A DNA stretch of 64,000 bases, from NCBI GenBank assembly GCA_963971425.1, contig OZ020521.1, positions 10,557,519 to 10,621,518 of the forward strand, written 5' to 3'. Each line of letters opens with the position of its first letter. Position 1 is the first letter of the stretch. This document shows positions 52,701 to 60,744 of the stretch, one piece after another. The translations under genes and the position numbers were made by a program. The stretch is from Bryoerythrophyllum caledonicum. Taxonomy: Eukaryota > Streptophyta > Bryopsida > Pottiales > Pottiaceae. Under the pieces are notes generated by a model. The model saw only the letters and a list, made by a program, of their open reading frames with translations. It was not told where the DNA came from and made no database searches.

Positions 52701-55700
52701 GCATTATAACATAGTAGAGGTATAACTTATGGGAGGGATGAGAGTATTTTGGTTTTTGCATATCACATATTCATTTGATATGTGATAAAATGTCATAAAT
52801 TGTTTGGAATTATCATCACCTTTTGGATCATTTCCAACTCATCAATTATTGGGTATTTAACTTATTGGTATAAGTTACACTCATTCCTTCTATGGGTTAT
52901 ACCTCTAATAAGTTATAATGCCTCTAGGAACTTTAGATTTTACACTCATCTCTCCCATAAGTTATATCTTTGATAAGTTATAATGATATTAATTTATAAT
53001 TTCAGCTACTCGTAATCTCAACCAAGTTATAATCAACATTGACGTTTTCACTCTACTCAAAATAAAAGTAAAAATTCATAGCTCTCTCAAATTATATAGT
53101 ACCATTACATAAACATAAATTTTAGTGTAGTGCTATGGCCTCCATGTCAACCTAAGGCCTCATCTCCCGCTTGAGAATTAATTTCACCGCGGCTCTAAAG
53201 TAGGAAGACGGTTGTGCCTTTCAATAGTATAGGTGGATGGAGGGTGCAATCGGACTGAAGTTACCAAGCCCTTTGATAAACTGAGTATTCACTTTTGAAC
53301 TTTACTAAGTTTTTACCACCTCCATCCACTCATGCCATATTTGGATGTTACTCATGGGAGAGATGAGCGAAATAGATTTTTCTTGAAAGTGAAAGGGGTC
53401 ACCATGTATGTCACCTCCTACTTTATGGTCTTATGTTAGTAATTGGACCACATAGACATGGTGATTTGGCTTAAAAAAGATGTGGAAGAACTATTTGTCA
53501 TCTCTTTGAGAACTTAGAGTACCATGTCAGAACTTTAGCTTGTATTGGGTAGGGCCCAAAACCATTAATTGCCACACATTTCATTGGTGCAAGGAACGAG
53601 AGCATGAAATTCCTCATGCTCTCTTTCTTTCAATATTTGTATCTTACCCTACATTTCTCATTTCTTTTGTCTTCAAGATGGACTTTCAGATAAATTCTAA
53701 TATCTCAATTTTTTTTTTTTCCTTTGCATGGCCTAATATTTGGATTCCAGCTGAGTTTTATTTGTGCATAGAGCTCTCTAGTGAAAGTTGATAAAAACAT
53801 TGAAATTATTTGAAACCTTTATAATCCCTTAACCCTTTAAGGCCGAGCAACCCATTTTGGGTCGTTTGGGTAGGATAACCTCAATAGCAACTGCTACAAG
53901 CCACCTCCATGAAAGACTTATACTATGAAAAAGATGTGGAAAAAGATGGGCATCGATTGAGACCATTGCCACGACAATTAGTACAAGCATCAACACCTTA
54001 CAATGATTTTTGTGAAGTGGAATTGTAGATTTTTATGCTGAAATGTACTCAATGCGTAGGTACTCTTATGCGTGATCTAGAACTACCGTAGATTCTCTCT
54101 AGCAAGAATACCTCATTGGCCTTGCAAGGTTAAAGCCATATGAACCACTTCGTAAGCAACCATCATATTGTTACTAGGATAATTTGTAGGCGTCAAGTCT
54201 GTTTATAGAAACATAAAGATCTTTTGGTTTTAAGCTTTAACTCGTTAAGGCCAAATGACCATACATGGATCGTTTTGGCACAAGAACCTTTCTAGCGAGC
54301 GCTGTAGGTCACCTTAAAGGAAAAGGTAGACCTTGACTTAGAGGTGGAGGACGATGGACACCTATTGAGACCATCTCCACGACAATCGGTGCAAGCATCA
54401 ATGAGCTACAGTGATTTCCGTGAAGTGAGTTCGTAGATTTTTGTGCTAAAATGTACCCAGTGCATAGATATCATGCTACATGGTCTAGAACACTTGTAGA
54501 TTCTCACAGGCCAAAAAAGCTCATTGGCCTAAAAGGGTTAAATACGAAATTGTTTACAAGTTGTTTTAGAAATTTTTTTGTCATACAGTACGTTCAAAAA
54601 TCCTGAAAAGGAGAATCTTAAAGTTACACCTCCATGTATAAGTTGAGTGACAAAGTGAGTAAAACAAAATGAAAAATAAAGACTATCCACTTGGACTGAC
54701 GTTCACATTCCAGGATTACGTCACAGCATTTCGAAGTAGTATATAAAATTAATAAATTAAATTAATATTTGATGAATTCAAGCCAAATCTTGGGAACTGT
54801 GCTTGAAGTGGTGGGAAGGAATCATAGACATTAATTTCTTACATGTTCATAAGGTATGTAAATTTAATGAGAAGTGAAAATGTGGTCTAATCAACCTCAT
54901 ATCATAAAGTCTGAGTTTATCATCTCTAGAGCATTTCTTGGAAATGGGAAATCAATAGAGTTTTCCTGAAAGTAAAGGATCTTTTGCCACAAATCTTAGG
55001 GCTTATGTTAGTAACTGGGACCACATGCACATGGTGACTTGGCTTGGAAAAGGTGTGGGGGAACCACCTGTCAATCTTTTGGGAACTTGGGGTACTACGG
55101 GGGAGCTTTAGCTTGCAAGGGGTAGGACCCAAGAGCATTGATTGCCGTGCATATCATTGGTGCAGAAAAAGGAAGTATGAAATTTTGGTAGTCTATTCTC
55201 GTGCATAAAAAAGTTTCGCCCTGTCTGGCACCATATTCCTACTGGCTTTCCTCTTCGGGGTGCACTTTCAGAAAAACTCTAATGTGCATTGGAACATAAG
55301 GAATTTGCTTGTTTTGGTTTCAACTCTACCCGCTGAGTCACCAATAATACAATCTCATACCATATTTTTTGGGCAAATTCCATGGCCAGTTCAAATTCAG
55401 ATTACAAGGCTCAGCTCATTAAGGTTCACTGAAAAATTATCACCATAATTATAATATTTGGTTTATATATTAAAAATCAGATGCATGAAAGTTTTTTTTG
55501 TTTTCGTTTTTGTTATTTTGGGCACAGGTTAAACCGACATTCAATTGATGCATTAAACCTAAATGCCCAGAAAACCATGCAAAAAAGGGTTTCATGCTTT
55601 ATTTGTCGTCAACCAAAAAAAATTCATCTCAATCTACAGAAGAACAAATATCTTATTATAAATTACATATGTTAGGTTATTCAAATATTTCAATCGTTTT

Positions 55701-58700
55701 AAAAATTCAACATTGAGTTTTGAGTTTTAAATTGAACATTTCCATTTTAGTTTGGTCATTTAGGGGTGAATCCTCTGAAACTCCAGGCCTAGTGTATTAT
55801 TAACGACTCTTAGAATTATTTATAGGTAGACATATTTGATCAGATTTTTTAAAAAAAGGACACGCTCTGAGATTCTTTCAATGGGAATCCCAGCGCAGCA
55901 AATGAGCACTACCAAGTGAACTCCATCCAGGGAGCTCAAATTTATAATCTTCAAAACATTGGAGATAATTTTGTAAAGCTACCCAAAGTTTTAAAAATGA
56001 TACCCCCTCTCTTTTACATACTCACATCTCATTCTTCATCACTCTTAGATTATTGAAAGAAAATTGGTGGTTTCTCAATCAAAATTCATGTTAAATAGAA
56101 AAAATTGTTGATATCTAAACACATGTTAGAAATAGATTTAGCTACCTATAAGAATGAAGAAGAAAAGGATGTCACATTGTACCAAGAATCTTAGCCACCT
56201 TTATTTTGTTTGAGCTTATTATAGAAATCTACAACTACTTAGAGCTAATTTTAATTAACTGAAATAAAAAAGAGGTCCAAACTCTTGGTATTTGTGCCTA
56301 ACTCTAACGGCTACCACATAATCTATGCATCATTTAATTAAACATGCAATACTACCTTATCACTTGGATAGGACAATCCAAAACTAACCGGCAACCCAAT
56401 ATGCTCCTTCCTATACCCTTCAAAATTCCAGGGAGGAGACGATGAGTTCAATGACCAATGCACAAGTCATGTAAAGACATGCTACATTTACTCCTTAGAA
56501 TCTAGGAAAGGTATAGAAGAGAGCCATATTGGGTCGCCAGTCGGTTTTGGGTTGCCCTACCTTATTCATCCACTTGGCAAGTGGAACACATGTGACAATA
56601 TTACAGACCAGAACCGGTCAACTCCCTTCGGGCAGATACGACTAACATACGTACACTGACCGCGGTATAAAGTATGTATAAGTCCAGTGTACCGTATGAA
56701 TGCAGGTGCAGCTGAAGTACGCGATGTGTCTGGAGGACGAAGGGCAGTTCCGCGACGCCGAGGACGCGTTCATCAAGGTGGGCAAGCCGCGCGAGGCCAT
56801 CGACATGTACCTGCATCAGGAGGACTGGGCCGCCGCGCTGCGAGTCGCCGACCTCTGCGACCCCGCCGCCATGCCCGACATCTTGGTACCATCGTCAAAA
56901 CAATCTAGTAACCATCATCGAAAGAGATCATCCAGTTCTTCTTTCGATGATTGCAGTGGAATGGTTAGAATTCCGAGGCTGCTGATCAGCTTGCTGTGTT
57001 GCGATATATATAGGTTGCCCAAGCGCAGAATATGATGAAGAAGAAAGAGTTTTACCAGGCGGAAGCGCTGCTGATTAAGGTAACAGCCTGCACCTGAGGG
57101 CATGAACTTCCAATCTAGTTCCACTGGCTACCTCTGTTGGATTCGGGATTGAGAATGAGGGTCTGTGAGCAGGCGAAGAGGCCGGACCTGGCGATCATGA
57201 TGTACCGCGACAAGATGCAGTGGGGAGACGCGCTTCGAGTGGCGGAGTATTTCCTGCCTTCCAAAGTGCCTGATCTTCACTGCGACCTCGCTGAGTACAT
57301 GCAGAGGTACGCACACAAAGAGTTTATGATGCTTGATGGACCCAATTAGAAGGTAGAGTTTCACTACATTCGATGGCATTGGTAACAACTAGAATGGTCT
57401 TACGTCGCAATCGGTCAGTCTCCAAATGATACAAATTGAAAGTCTCTATTTGCAGTCAGAATGGAGGGGAAGATTCCGTGGAGTGTCTTCTGGCGCGTGG
57501 GCGGGCGCTGGAACTTAGCCAGAACCATTCCGAGGCCATCGATCTGTACCTGCAGCTCGACTCCTCCGTGCTTGCAGATTTCGACAAGCTCCAGCAGGTA
57601 GAGGTCCGTGTCTTAGTAGTTGTGTCCGTGATTATACTGCCGGAGGCGTATATTACACACCTCCTAGATCGCAAACAGTTGCAGTAAAAAAAAAATCATC
57701 AGCTCCAGCACTGATTTCAGCTGCGGGTTCGTCTTCATTGTAGTTTGTACTAGCGCTACATGTGGTCTGGGATTTTGGCACTAGGTCTGGGGGCTGGCCA
57801 TCAGTTTGGCGAAAGAGCACGTGGAGAAGCGACTCCTGGAAGTTGTCAACACAGTGGCTGGACGCTTCGTGGAGGTAGAGCGCTTCGAAGCTGCCGGAGA
57901 GCTCTACGAAGACATCAACGCCATGAAAGAAGTAAAGCCTGGAGCTTCAGATCTCATCCAGTACCAAATCATGGCCTCTAAACTTCATTGTTTTCTATTG
58001 ATTGCAGGCCGCAAGCATGTACATGCAAGCGGGTTTGTGGGAGAAAGCGAGAACAGTTGCGACTTCCTCTGGTCCACCTCTACAGCAGGTGCAATATTCA
58101 ACGTTGACAGGAGTTAGGAAACGACGAAGTTGTTTCTTTCTTGATAGCAGGAATGGACTTAGTGGCAGTCCTCGAAACACGGATATTCGGTGTCGTAATC
58201 TCATCACAAAATACTGAACATCGGCATTTGATCAGGATGTGGATGATCTGTACAAGGAGCATCTTGTGGAGAAAGGAGACGCGACGGAGCTTGTCAAACT
58301 GGGTCATGTTCCAGAAGCTCTGGAGCTCTTCGTCCAACAGTGTGACTGGCTTAAGGTAACGGCAGCGATCGAGGATTAATCTACGTGTGCATGACTGTTT
58401 ATTCATATACAATGGCACAACTGCAGGTGCATGAGCTAGCGTCTTTGTTGGGACCTGATGAAGAGAAGAATTACTCCATTCGTCATGCAAGAGAATGCGT
58501 GCAAAATGACAAGGTAAAACAGCAACCCAAACTGTTCTGGGATAACTGGCCAATATAACGATCCTAAACCTTGATTACAGGCTAATCATTAATCTGTCTC
58601 CTCTAATTACAGTGTGATGAGGCAATCGCTGTTCTCTCGCAACATGGAGTGCCGTTGTACGCACCTGCTTTCGAGCTTTGCAGTTTTGCTGCGCGCCAGA

Positions 58701-60744
58701 TACTATCCGCTCGCGTCGAGACAATGGCTCCTGAGCACATCCACCTCACCATGCAGGCAAATAATCCAGAAGTTTTCTTCCAAACCAAAAAGTTAGTAAT
58801 GTGGAAATGGTGGCACGTTCTTGTCTGCTAACCTGCTTCCGAATCATCTCATGTCTTGTAGAAGCTGCGGGAGATCCTTTATCAGCTCGTTAGCACGCTC
58901 ACCTTGAACAAAGACTTGTGCCCCCCTGAAGGTACTTCATAATTTACATTACCTGCTCTATTCTCGGACTTTTGAAACCCAAATTTCATATTGTTTTCCA
59001 AGATTTTAGTTATCTATATTGAAATGTGAAAACTTTATAATATCAACTGTAGCCAGTAGCGTTATCTTTTTATGTATCCATCCCTTCATCATTCCCTCAT
59101 CTGATGGCCTCAACCTCTCACAAAAATTGGGTGCTCAACCTTCCCATCTCATGTTTACAGGATAACTACTATCGAATATAATTTAAAGGGTAGCAACTAA
59201 TGGATTTACTCTTGTTAGTTAAAAGATAACTACGAATGCATTAATTTACCTGTAACTGATGATTTATGGTAAAAGAGTACATTATTGGAACGTCATTAAT
59301 CCCCGAATGATTTGGTGTTTTATGGAGTTTTTTTTTGCATTGGCTGCAGTTTTGACGGAGCTGAAAAGATTGTTGATCATCGTGAACTTCATCACGCTAC
59401 GTTACATGTCAATCAACCAGGTCATTTTACTCATTTCTATGGTTTTATGAAGTAGAAACCAATGGGTGAATTGCTCACCATGAGAAGGGTTTCTTTGAAG
59501 AATTTTAACTTGGAAAACCTGCAAGCCAACAGATACTAGCATTAGTGGAGTGTGCAGAATTTGCAAGAGATGCAAGCGAAGCTGAGTATTTCACTACTTC
59601 GGTACATCGGAACAATTCCTGCAGATAAAGCATTCTATGAGGCCGGCATGGCATGCAAACAGGTGTTCTAAGATCCTAAGCCCTGGAACACCAGTCAACA
59701 TGTTCGGAAAAAATCCATCAATGAAGTCATTGGCAGTTTAGGAAGCCCTCTCTAAAATGAATATATGCTGTAATTTGCACATTAACTGCTGAAATGAAAG
59801 CTGCTAAACTAATGAATTGATCTTTTAATGAGATGAATTCTAGGCAGGGTGGCAAAACATGGCTTTTGTGTACCTGAACCGGTACTTGGACATAGTTGAA
59901 GCGATTGATGATCAGGATGCCTCGACGATTGACAATGTGAACTTCGAGACCAGTGACATTCCAGAAGATTTTCCTGTTCCAGAAAGCCATTTCTTGGAAG
60001 GTATGACCTTTCTCAAGCTCTTTCGTTTGCAGATTTCACTGATAGATCTGATGGTTTTGCAGACGAGAAGAGAGAGGAAGTTCGTGACTGGGTCATACAA
60101 TTAAGCATGGACCAACAGGTTGGTTCTCATGTCTAACTTTGGCAAACTTACCATGAGTTTTGACCCCATTAAGATCAGCGTAAATAGGGTCTCAATCGAT
60201 CTGCACTCACCTCAAAGAGGAAGAGGAAAGAGAGGAAAGAGTGAGGAAATGGCTATTAAGAGTGAGAAAAGAGTAGTTTTATAAAGCGAAGGAGGGATAT
60301 CATTTGATGTGTGGGCAGTCAAATAGAAGTCTTAACAAATAGCAGCATTATAAACCACAATAAAAGCACCAATGACCTTAATCTGAGTTTTATTAACAAA
60401 TGACCTGTTTCTTCCGTAGCAGATTCAGCGCGGACTGCCCACACGGCCCTGTGAAGGTTGTGAATCCAACATCTACGTCGCAAGCCTGATCTGCTTCAAA
60501 TGCAAGGTACTCTCCCTGCAACATAGTACTTGCTAGAGAAACAGCAGCATTAGTTAACAAGGTGGTGGGAACATTCCAGATGGAGAGCGAGATGTGTTTC
60601 GTGACCGGGTACCCAGTGGCATCCCCGGAGCGCGTCATGTGCAAGGCTTGCAAGATGCCTGCAAACAAGCAGGACTGGAACACCTACATCCACAGGTGCC
60701 AGACGTGCCCCTGGTGCATGGTGCCTCAACAACCAGTCTATTAG
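26109..60744 (+). CDS. IFT172: Intraflagellar transport protein 172 (IFT172), complete, 48 exons
   Basis: IFT172 is the largest IFT-B (peripheral/B2) subunit. It is an N-terminal WD40 region followed by a long TPR-like alpha-solenoid that travels along the axoneme and is needed for building cilia and flagella. The start ATG at 26109 opens with [11 protein letters not shown], close to the family's conserved MQLKHLKTLLSP. Forty-eight exons join with consistent phase at every junction to 5247 nt (1748 aa), against about 1750 aa in animals. Landmarks include FSTKPAD (about residues 52-58), [45 protein letters not shown] and REEVRDWV. The stop is TAG at 60742-60744. Forty-five introns are GT-AG and two look GC-AG. 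The early introns are swollen by transposable elements and intron 32 is 10.3 kb. In a plant-like genome the expected role is assembly of sperm flagella (inference). Exon coordinates are given in the three following entries. Confidence 0.96.
26978..27314 (+). mobile_element. GGTAAGSC-ended MITE, copy in IFT172 intron 3
   Basis: The left end is TAAGGTAAGCCTCCCCATAA and the right end is TTTTAGGGGGCCTTACCTTA. Inverted, the right end reads TAAGGTAAGGCCCCCTAAAA, a terminal inverted repeat. The interior contains TTACTTTTGGTCGTTGGTTA and GGAATTGTAATTCTATTGG. It is the best-preserved pair of ends in the family. Confidence 0.7.
27883..28626 (+). mobile_element. TTAA-type (piggyBac-like) non-autonomous element, copy in IFT172 intron 4
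   Basis: It begins CTAAAGGCCCAAGAGTCCCC and ends CTTGGGTCTTTAGGGGTTAA, so the termini are inverted copies ending in CCCC next to TTAA. The interior matches other copies (CACACTTTGTCAAGCAAGGTACC, in part; GCTACACCCCTTCTCTACCTC, in part; AATCTTTCAATGCGTGCGG). It has no coding capacity. TTAA targets and CCY termini are the hallmark of piggyBac transposons; the assignment is inferred. Confidence 0.7.
29519..30466 (-). mobile_element. TTAA-type non-autonomous element, copy in intron 7 (reverse orientation)
   Basis: The left end TTAACCCCTAAAGGCCCAAA and right end GGGGCTCTTGGGCCTATAGA are inverted terminal repeats. Relative to the intron 4 copy the whole element is reversed, with matching internal text (GCCCGACAAAGTGTGACAATG, in part). 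Confidence 0.7.
31010..31372. repeat. Inverted-repeat element in intron 7
   Basis: The left arm holds GTGGGGACCATCAAACACC and ATAATCAAACTC. The right arm, about 300 bp on, holds the reverse complement (GATGTTTGATGGTCCCCAC). Related text occurs near 23,130 and 43,000-43,080. Confidence 0.45.
31490..31775 (+). mobile_element. GGTAAGSC-ended MITE, diverged copy in intron 7
   Basis: Shared text includes ACTATTGGTCAAGACTCCTA, ACTTTTGGTCGGCGCTAATG and GGGTTGAAATTGTAATTCTA. It ends TGGGGGGTTTACCTTG. The left end is eroded. Confidence 0.55.
31997..32927 (+). mobile_element. TTAA-type non-autonomous element, diverged subfamily, intron 7
   Basis: It is flanked by TTAA on both sides: TTAACCCCTAAAGGACTGAA at the left and GTCCTTTAGGGGTTAA at the right. 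The interior is related to, but distinct from, the intron 4 copy and is closest to the copy at 20.4-21.2 kb. Confidence 0.75.
34264..34612 (+). mobile_element. GGTAAGSC-ended MITE, diverged copy in intron 10
   Basis: Shared text includes GGTAACCAACCAAAACCTAT, TGGAGGTTTGCTATAAGCCA and TTCATAATTGATTCATATTT. The ends are eroded. Confidence 0.55.
35211..36139 (-). mobile_element. TTAA-type non-autonomous element, intron 12 (reverse orientation)
   Basis: The left end is TTAACCCCTAGAGGCCAAGA and the right end CTTGGGCCTTTAGGGATTAA, with TTAA at both sides. Internally it is colinear with the copy at 29,519-30,466. Confidence 0.72.
36888..37230 (+). mobile_element. GGTAAGSC-ended MITE, copy in intron 13
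   Basis: It starts TAAGGTAAGCCCCCTGTAAC only about 50 bp after the exon 13 donor and ends near GGTTACAAGGGGGCTTCTG. The interior is nearly identical to the copies in introns 3 and 24. Confidence 0.68.
37794..38742 (+). mobile_element. TTAA-type non-autonomous element, intron 13
   Basis: The left end is TTAACCCCTAAAGGCCCAAG and the right end GGGCCTTTCGGGGTTGA, where TTAA has become TTGA. The interior matches the intron 4 copy. Confidence 0.72.
39022..39149. repeat. Perfect 42-bp-arm hairpin element in intron 13
   Basis: The left arm 39022-39063 and right arm 39108-39149 are exact reverse complements (ends GTAAGGGTCTCTTGAACCGA). The 44-bp loop holds a short duplication (GTACCTACAGT twice). 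It could be a young MITE or a small-RNA-forming hairpin. Confidence 0.85.
41310..46365 (+). CDS. IFT172: IFT172 exons 18-32: first part of the TPR solenoid (residues 590-1145)
   Basis: Exons: 18 41310-41438; 19 41747-41842; 20 42098-42199; 21 42306-42376; 22 42656-42752; 23 43232-43360; 24 43735-43791; 25 44630-44794; 26 44877-44996; 27 45107-45256; 28 45343-45540; 29 45691-45742; 30 45822-45883; 31 46055-46132; 32 46204-46365. The product shows the repeated two-helix TPR-like texture ([59 protein letters not shown]). The join of exon 29 to 30 needs a GC donor (exon end GAGG, intron GCAAGC) to give [19 protein letters not shown], which matches the family with no insertion. From exon 25 onward the codons switch to strongly GC-rich third positions. 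Confidence 0.92.
42803..42906. repeat. Short TTAA-flanked hairpin MITE in intron 22
   Basis: TTTAAGGACTATGGCCAAAT pairs with ATTTGGCCATTGTCTTTAAA, and an inner stem (GTCATAGATT with AATCTATGAC) continues the fold. The whole ~104 bp can form one near-continuous hairpin. Confidence 0.7.
44180..44525 (+). mobile_element. GGTAAGSC-ended MITE, copy in intron 24
   Basis: It starts TTAAGGTAAGCCTCCCCATA and runs to CTTAACTTGTCGGTTTTAG. The interior is nearly identical to the intron 13 copy. The final inverted terminus is not obvious. Confidence 0.65.
47246..47812 (-). CDS. RIN4/NOI-family protein, single exon, nested antisense in IFT172 intron 32
   Basis: The 188-aa protein starts with [23 protein letters not shown]4-type proteins are plasma-membrane-tethered regulators of plant immunity, recognised by the nitrate-induced (NOI)/AvrRpt2-cleavage-site motif PxFGxW. 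Here a full motif is seen at residues 121-127 (LPKFGDW), followed by the typical [15 protein letters not shown] (about 137-151). A diverged N-terminal copy (VPKFGG, residues 5-10) lacks the tryptophan. The linker is disordered and rich in Gly, Ser, Ala and Arg, with a (GS)n run near residues 29-38. The C-terminus PSWWCFS places one Cys where family members carry acylated cysteines. I chose the ATG at 47812 because the conserved VPKFG follows directly; the frame stays open upstream only through non-ATG codons. The gene sits in a GC-rich island (about 47.2-48.25 kb) inside AT-rich DNA. No intron is needed. Confidence 0.8.
   Translation of the reverse strand: MSGHVPKFGGNGGNFTEVFTLARTGAGKGGSGSGSGSGGAAAAAYSAAEDSAAAPRSGRSAHGPRRVAGAGERDVPEPPRRAGSSEESRAARTGGRATGGGSGTRRAPRNVNEEHAGASHLPKFGDWNTSDAGDANYTVMFSAASRERQGGSAAELGNNNSSGGQGSGHVGRNSNRKPKPSPSWWCFS
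47885..47935 (-). promoter_or_regulatory. ACGT-core elements upstream of the RIN4-like gene
   Basis: Just upstream of the RIN4-like ATG on the minus strand there are TGACGTGA (47891-47898), a TGACG core close by and an ACGTGT core (about 47919-47925). These resemble bZIP-type (as-1/ABRE-like) sites common in stress-responsive plant promoters. Their function here is inferred from motif resemblance only, and no clear TATA box was found. Confidence 0.3.
48330..49045. repeat. Three direct copies of a ~150-bp dispersed repeat in intron 32
   Basis: Copies at about 48,330-48,470, 48,610-48,770 and 48,868-49,045 share CCTATGAGYTCA, AATCTACRAGTGT, CATCATCTACA, ACTTCACRGAAATCA and ACATTCTCACCA. They are the reverse orientation of the 53.8 and 54.2 kb copies. 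Confidence 0.6.
49557..49833. mobile_element. Foldback MITE with ~55-bp arms
   Basis: Left-arm text AATTGACCCCCTCGTTGGGA is mirrored by TCCCAACGAGGAGGTCAATT at the right, with TATTAAGGG and its inverse at the outer ends. The interior is non-coding. Confidence 0.7.
49837..50346. mobile_element. Inverted-repeat element with GTCACACT ends
   Basis: Left TTCACACTATGCCCAAGTCG and right CGACTTGGCCACCAAGTGTGAC (inverse, trimmed) form terminal inverted repeats. The element abuts the preceding foldback element. The interior has no coding sequence. Confidence 0.6.
50904..51250. mobile_element. MITE with TTAGAGCATC ends
   Basis: Left end TTAGAGCATCCCCACATG and right end GTGGAGATGCTCTAA are inverted repeats of a type common in plant MITEs. 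The 347-bp interior is GC-richer and non-coding. Confidence 0.7.
52060..53380. mobile_element. Large foldback element with ~140-bp inverted arms
   Basis: The left arm (CTCATCCCTCCCATAAATC; GGTGGATGGAGGTGGTAAGA; ACTTAGTCGAGGTC) is mirrored at 53,225-53,375 (TTACCACCTCCATCCACTCA; CATGGGAGAGATGAGCG). The interior repeats ATAACTTATGGGAGGGATGA and its inverse several times. Confidence 0.6.
53385..53790 (+). repeat. ~400-bp direct repeat, copy 1
   Basis: Shared with 54,950-55,400: TCTTATGTTAGTAAYTGG, CATGGTGAYTTGGCTT, GGTAGGRCCCAARASCATT, CATTGGTGCARRRAA and CACTTTCAGAWAAAYTCTAAT. Confidence 0.6.
53829..54140 (+). mobile_element. TTAA-bounded ~310-bp element, copy A
   Basis: It starts TTAACCCTTTAAGGCCGAGC and ends TTGGCCTTGCAAGGTTAA. 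The interior includes TGAGACCATTGCCACGACAA and GTAGATTTTTATGCTGAAAT. Confidence 0.65.
54236..54541 (+). mobile_element. TTAA-bounded ~310-bp element, copy B
   Basis: It starts TTTAACTCGTTAAGGCCAAA and ends ATTGGCCTAAAAGGGTTAA. The interior matches copy A in the same orientation. Confidence 0.65.
54950..55400 (+). repeat. ~400-bp direct repeat, copy 2
   Basis: This is the second copy of the 53.4-kb segment. Between the two lie two TTAA-bounded repeats. Confidence 0.6.
56706..60744 (+). CDS. IFT172: IFT172 exons 33-48: distal solenoid and Cys-rich C-terminus (residues 1146-1748)
   Basis: Exons: 33 56706-56885; 34 57014-57079; 35 57173-57306; 36 57456-57597; 37 57785-57931; 38 58008-58088; 39 58236-58355; 40 58427-58513; 41 58613-58756; 42 58862-58931; 43 59350-59420; 44 59558-59662; 45 59844-60000; 46 60063-60118; 47 60420-60506 (or from 60423); 48 60580-60744. 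Matches to the family include [55 protein letters not shown] and [12 protein letters not shown]. Exon 41 is best ended at a GC donor (CAG, then GCAAAT). The last two exons carry paired cysteines (CEGC, CFKC, CKAC, CQTCPWC), suggesting bound metal. The animal C-terminus, as I recall it, has fewer cysteines. Confidence 0.92.

Larger units (their letters stand above)
46366..56705 (+). other. IFT172 intron 32 (10.3 kb), repeat-filled, hosting an antisense gene
   Basis: The intron lies between exon 32 (ends at LKHKLPE) and exon 33 (starts at [11 protein letters not shown]). These stretches are adjacent in IFT172 proteins, so nothing coding for IFT172 is missing. It contains the RIN4-like gene on the minus strand near its 5' end. 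After that comes a mosaic of inverted-repeat elements (49.5-50.35, 50.9-51.25 and 52.06-53.38 kb), several TTAA-bounded 150-310 bp repeats, and a duplicated roughly 400-bp segment. The 55.4-56.7 kb stretch is AT-rich and I see nothing recognisable in it. Confidence 0.85.

Noticed and set aside
46366-56705. Two separate genes instead of one IFT172 with a 10-kb intron
   Set aside because: Exon 32 ends and exon 33 begins at residues that are adjacent in the family, both phase 0, with good splice sites.
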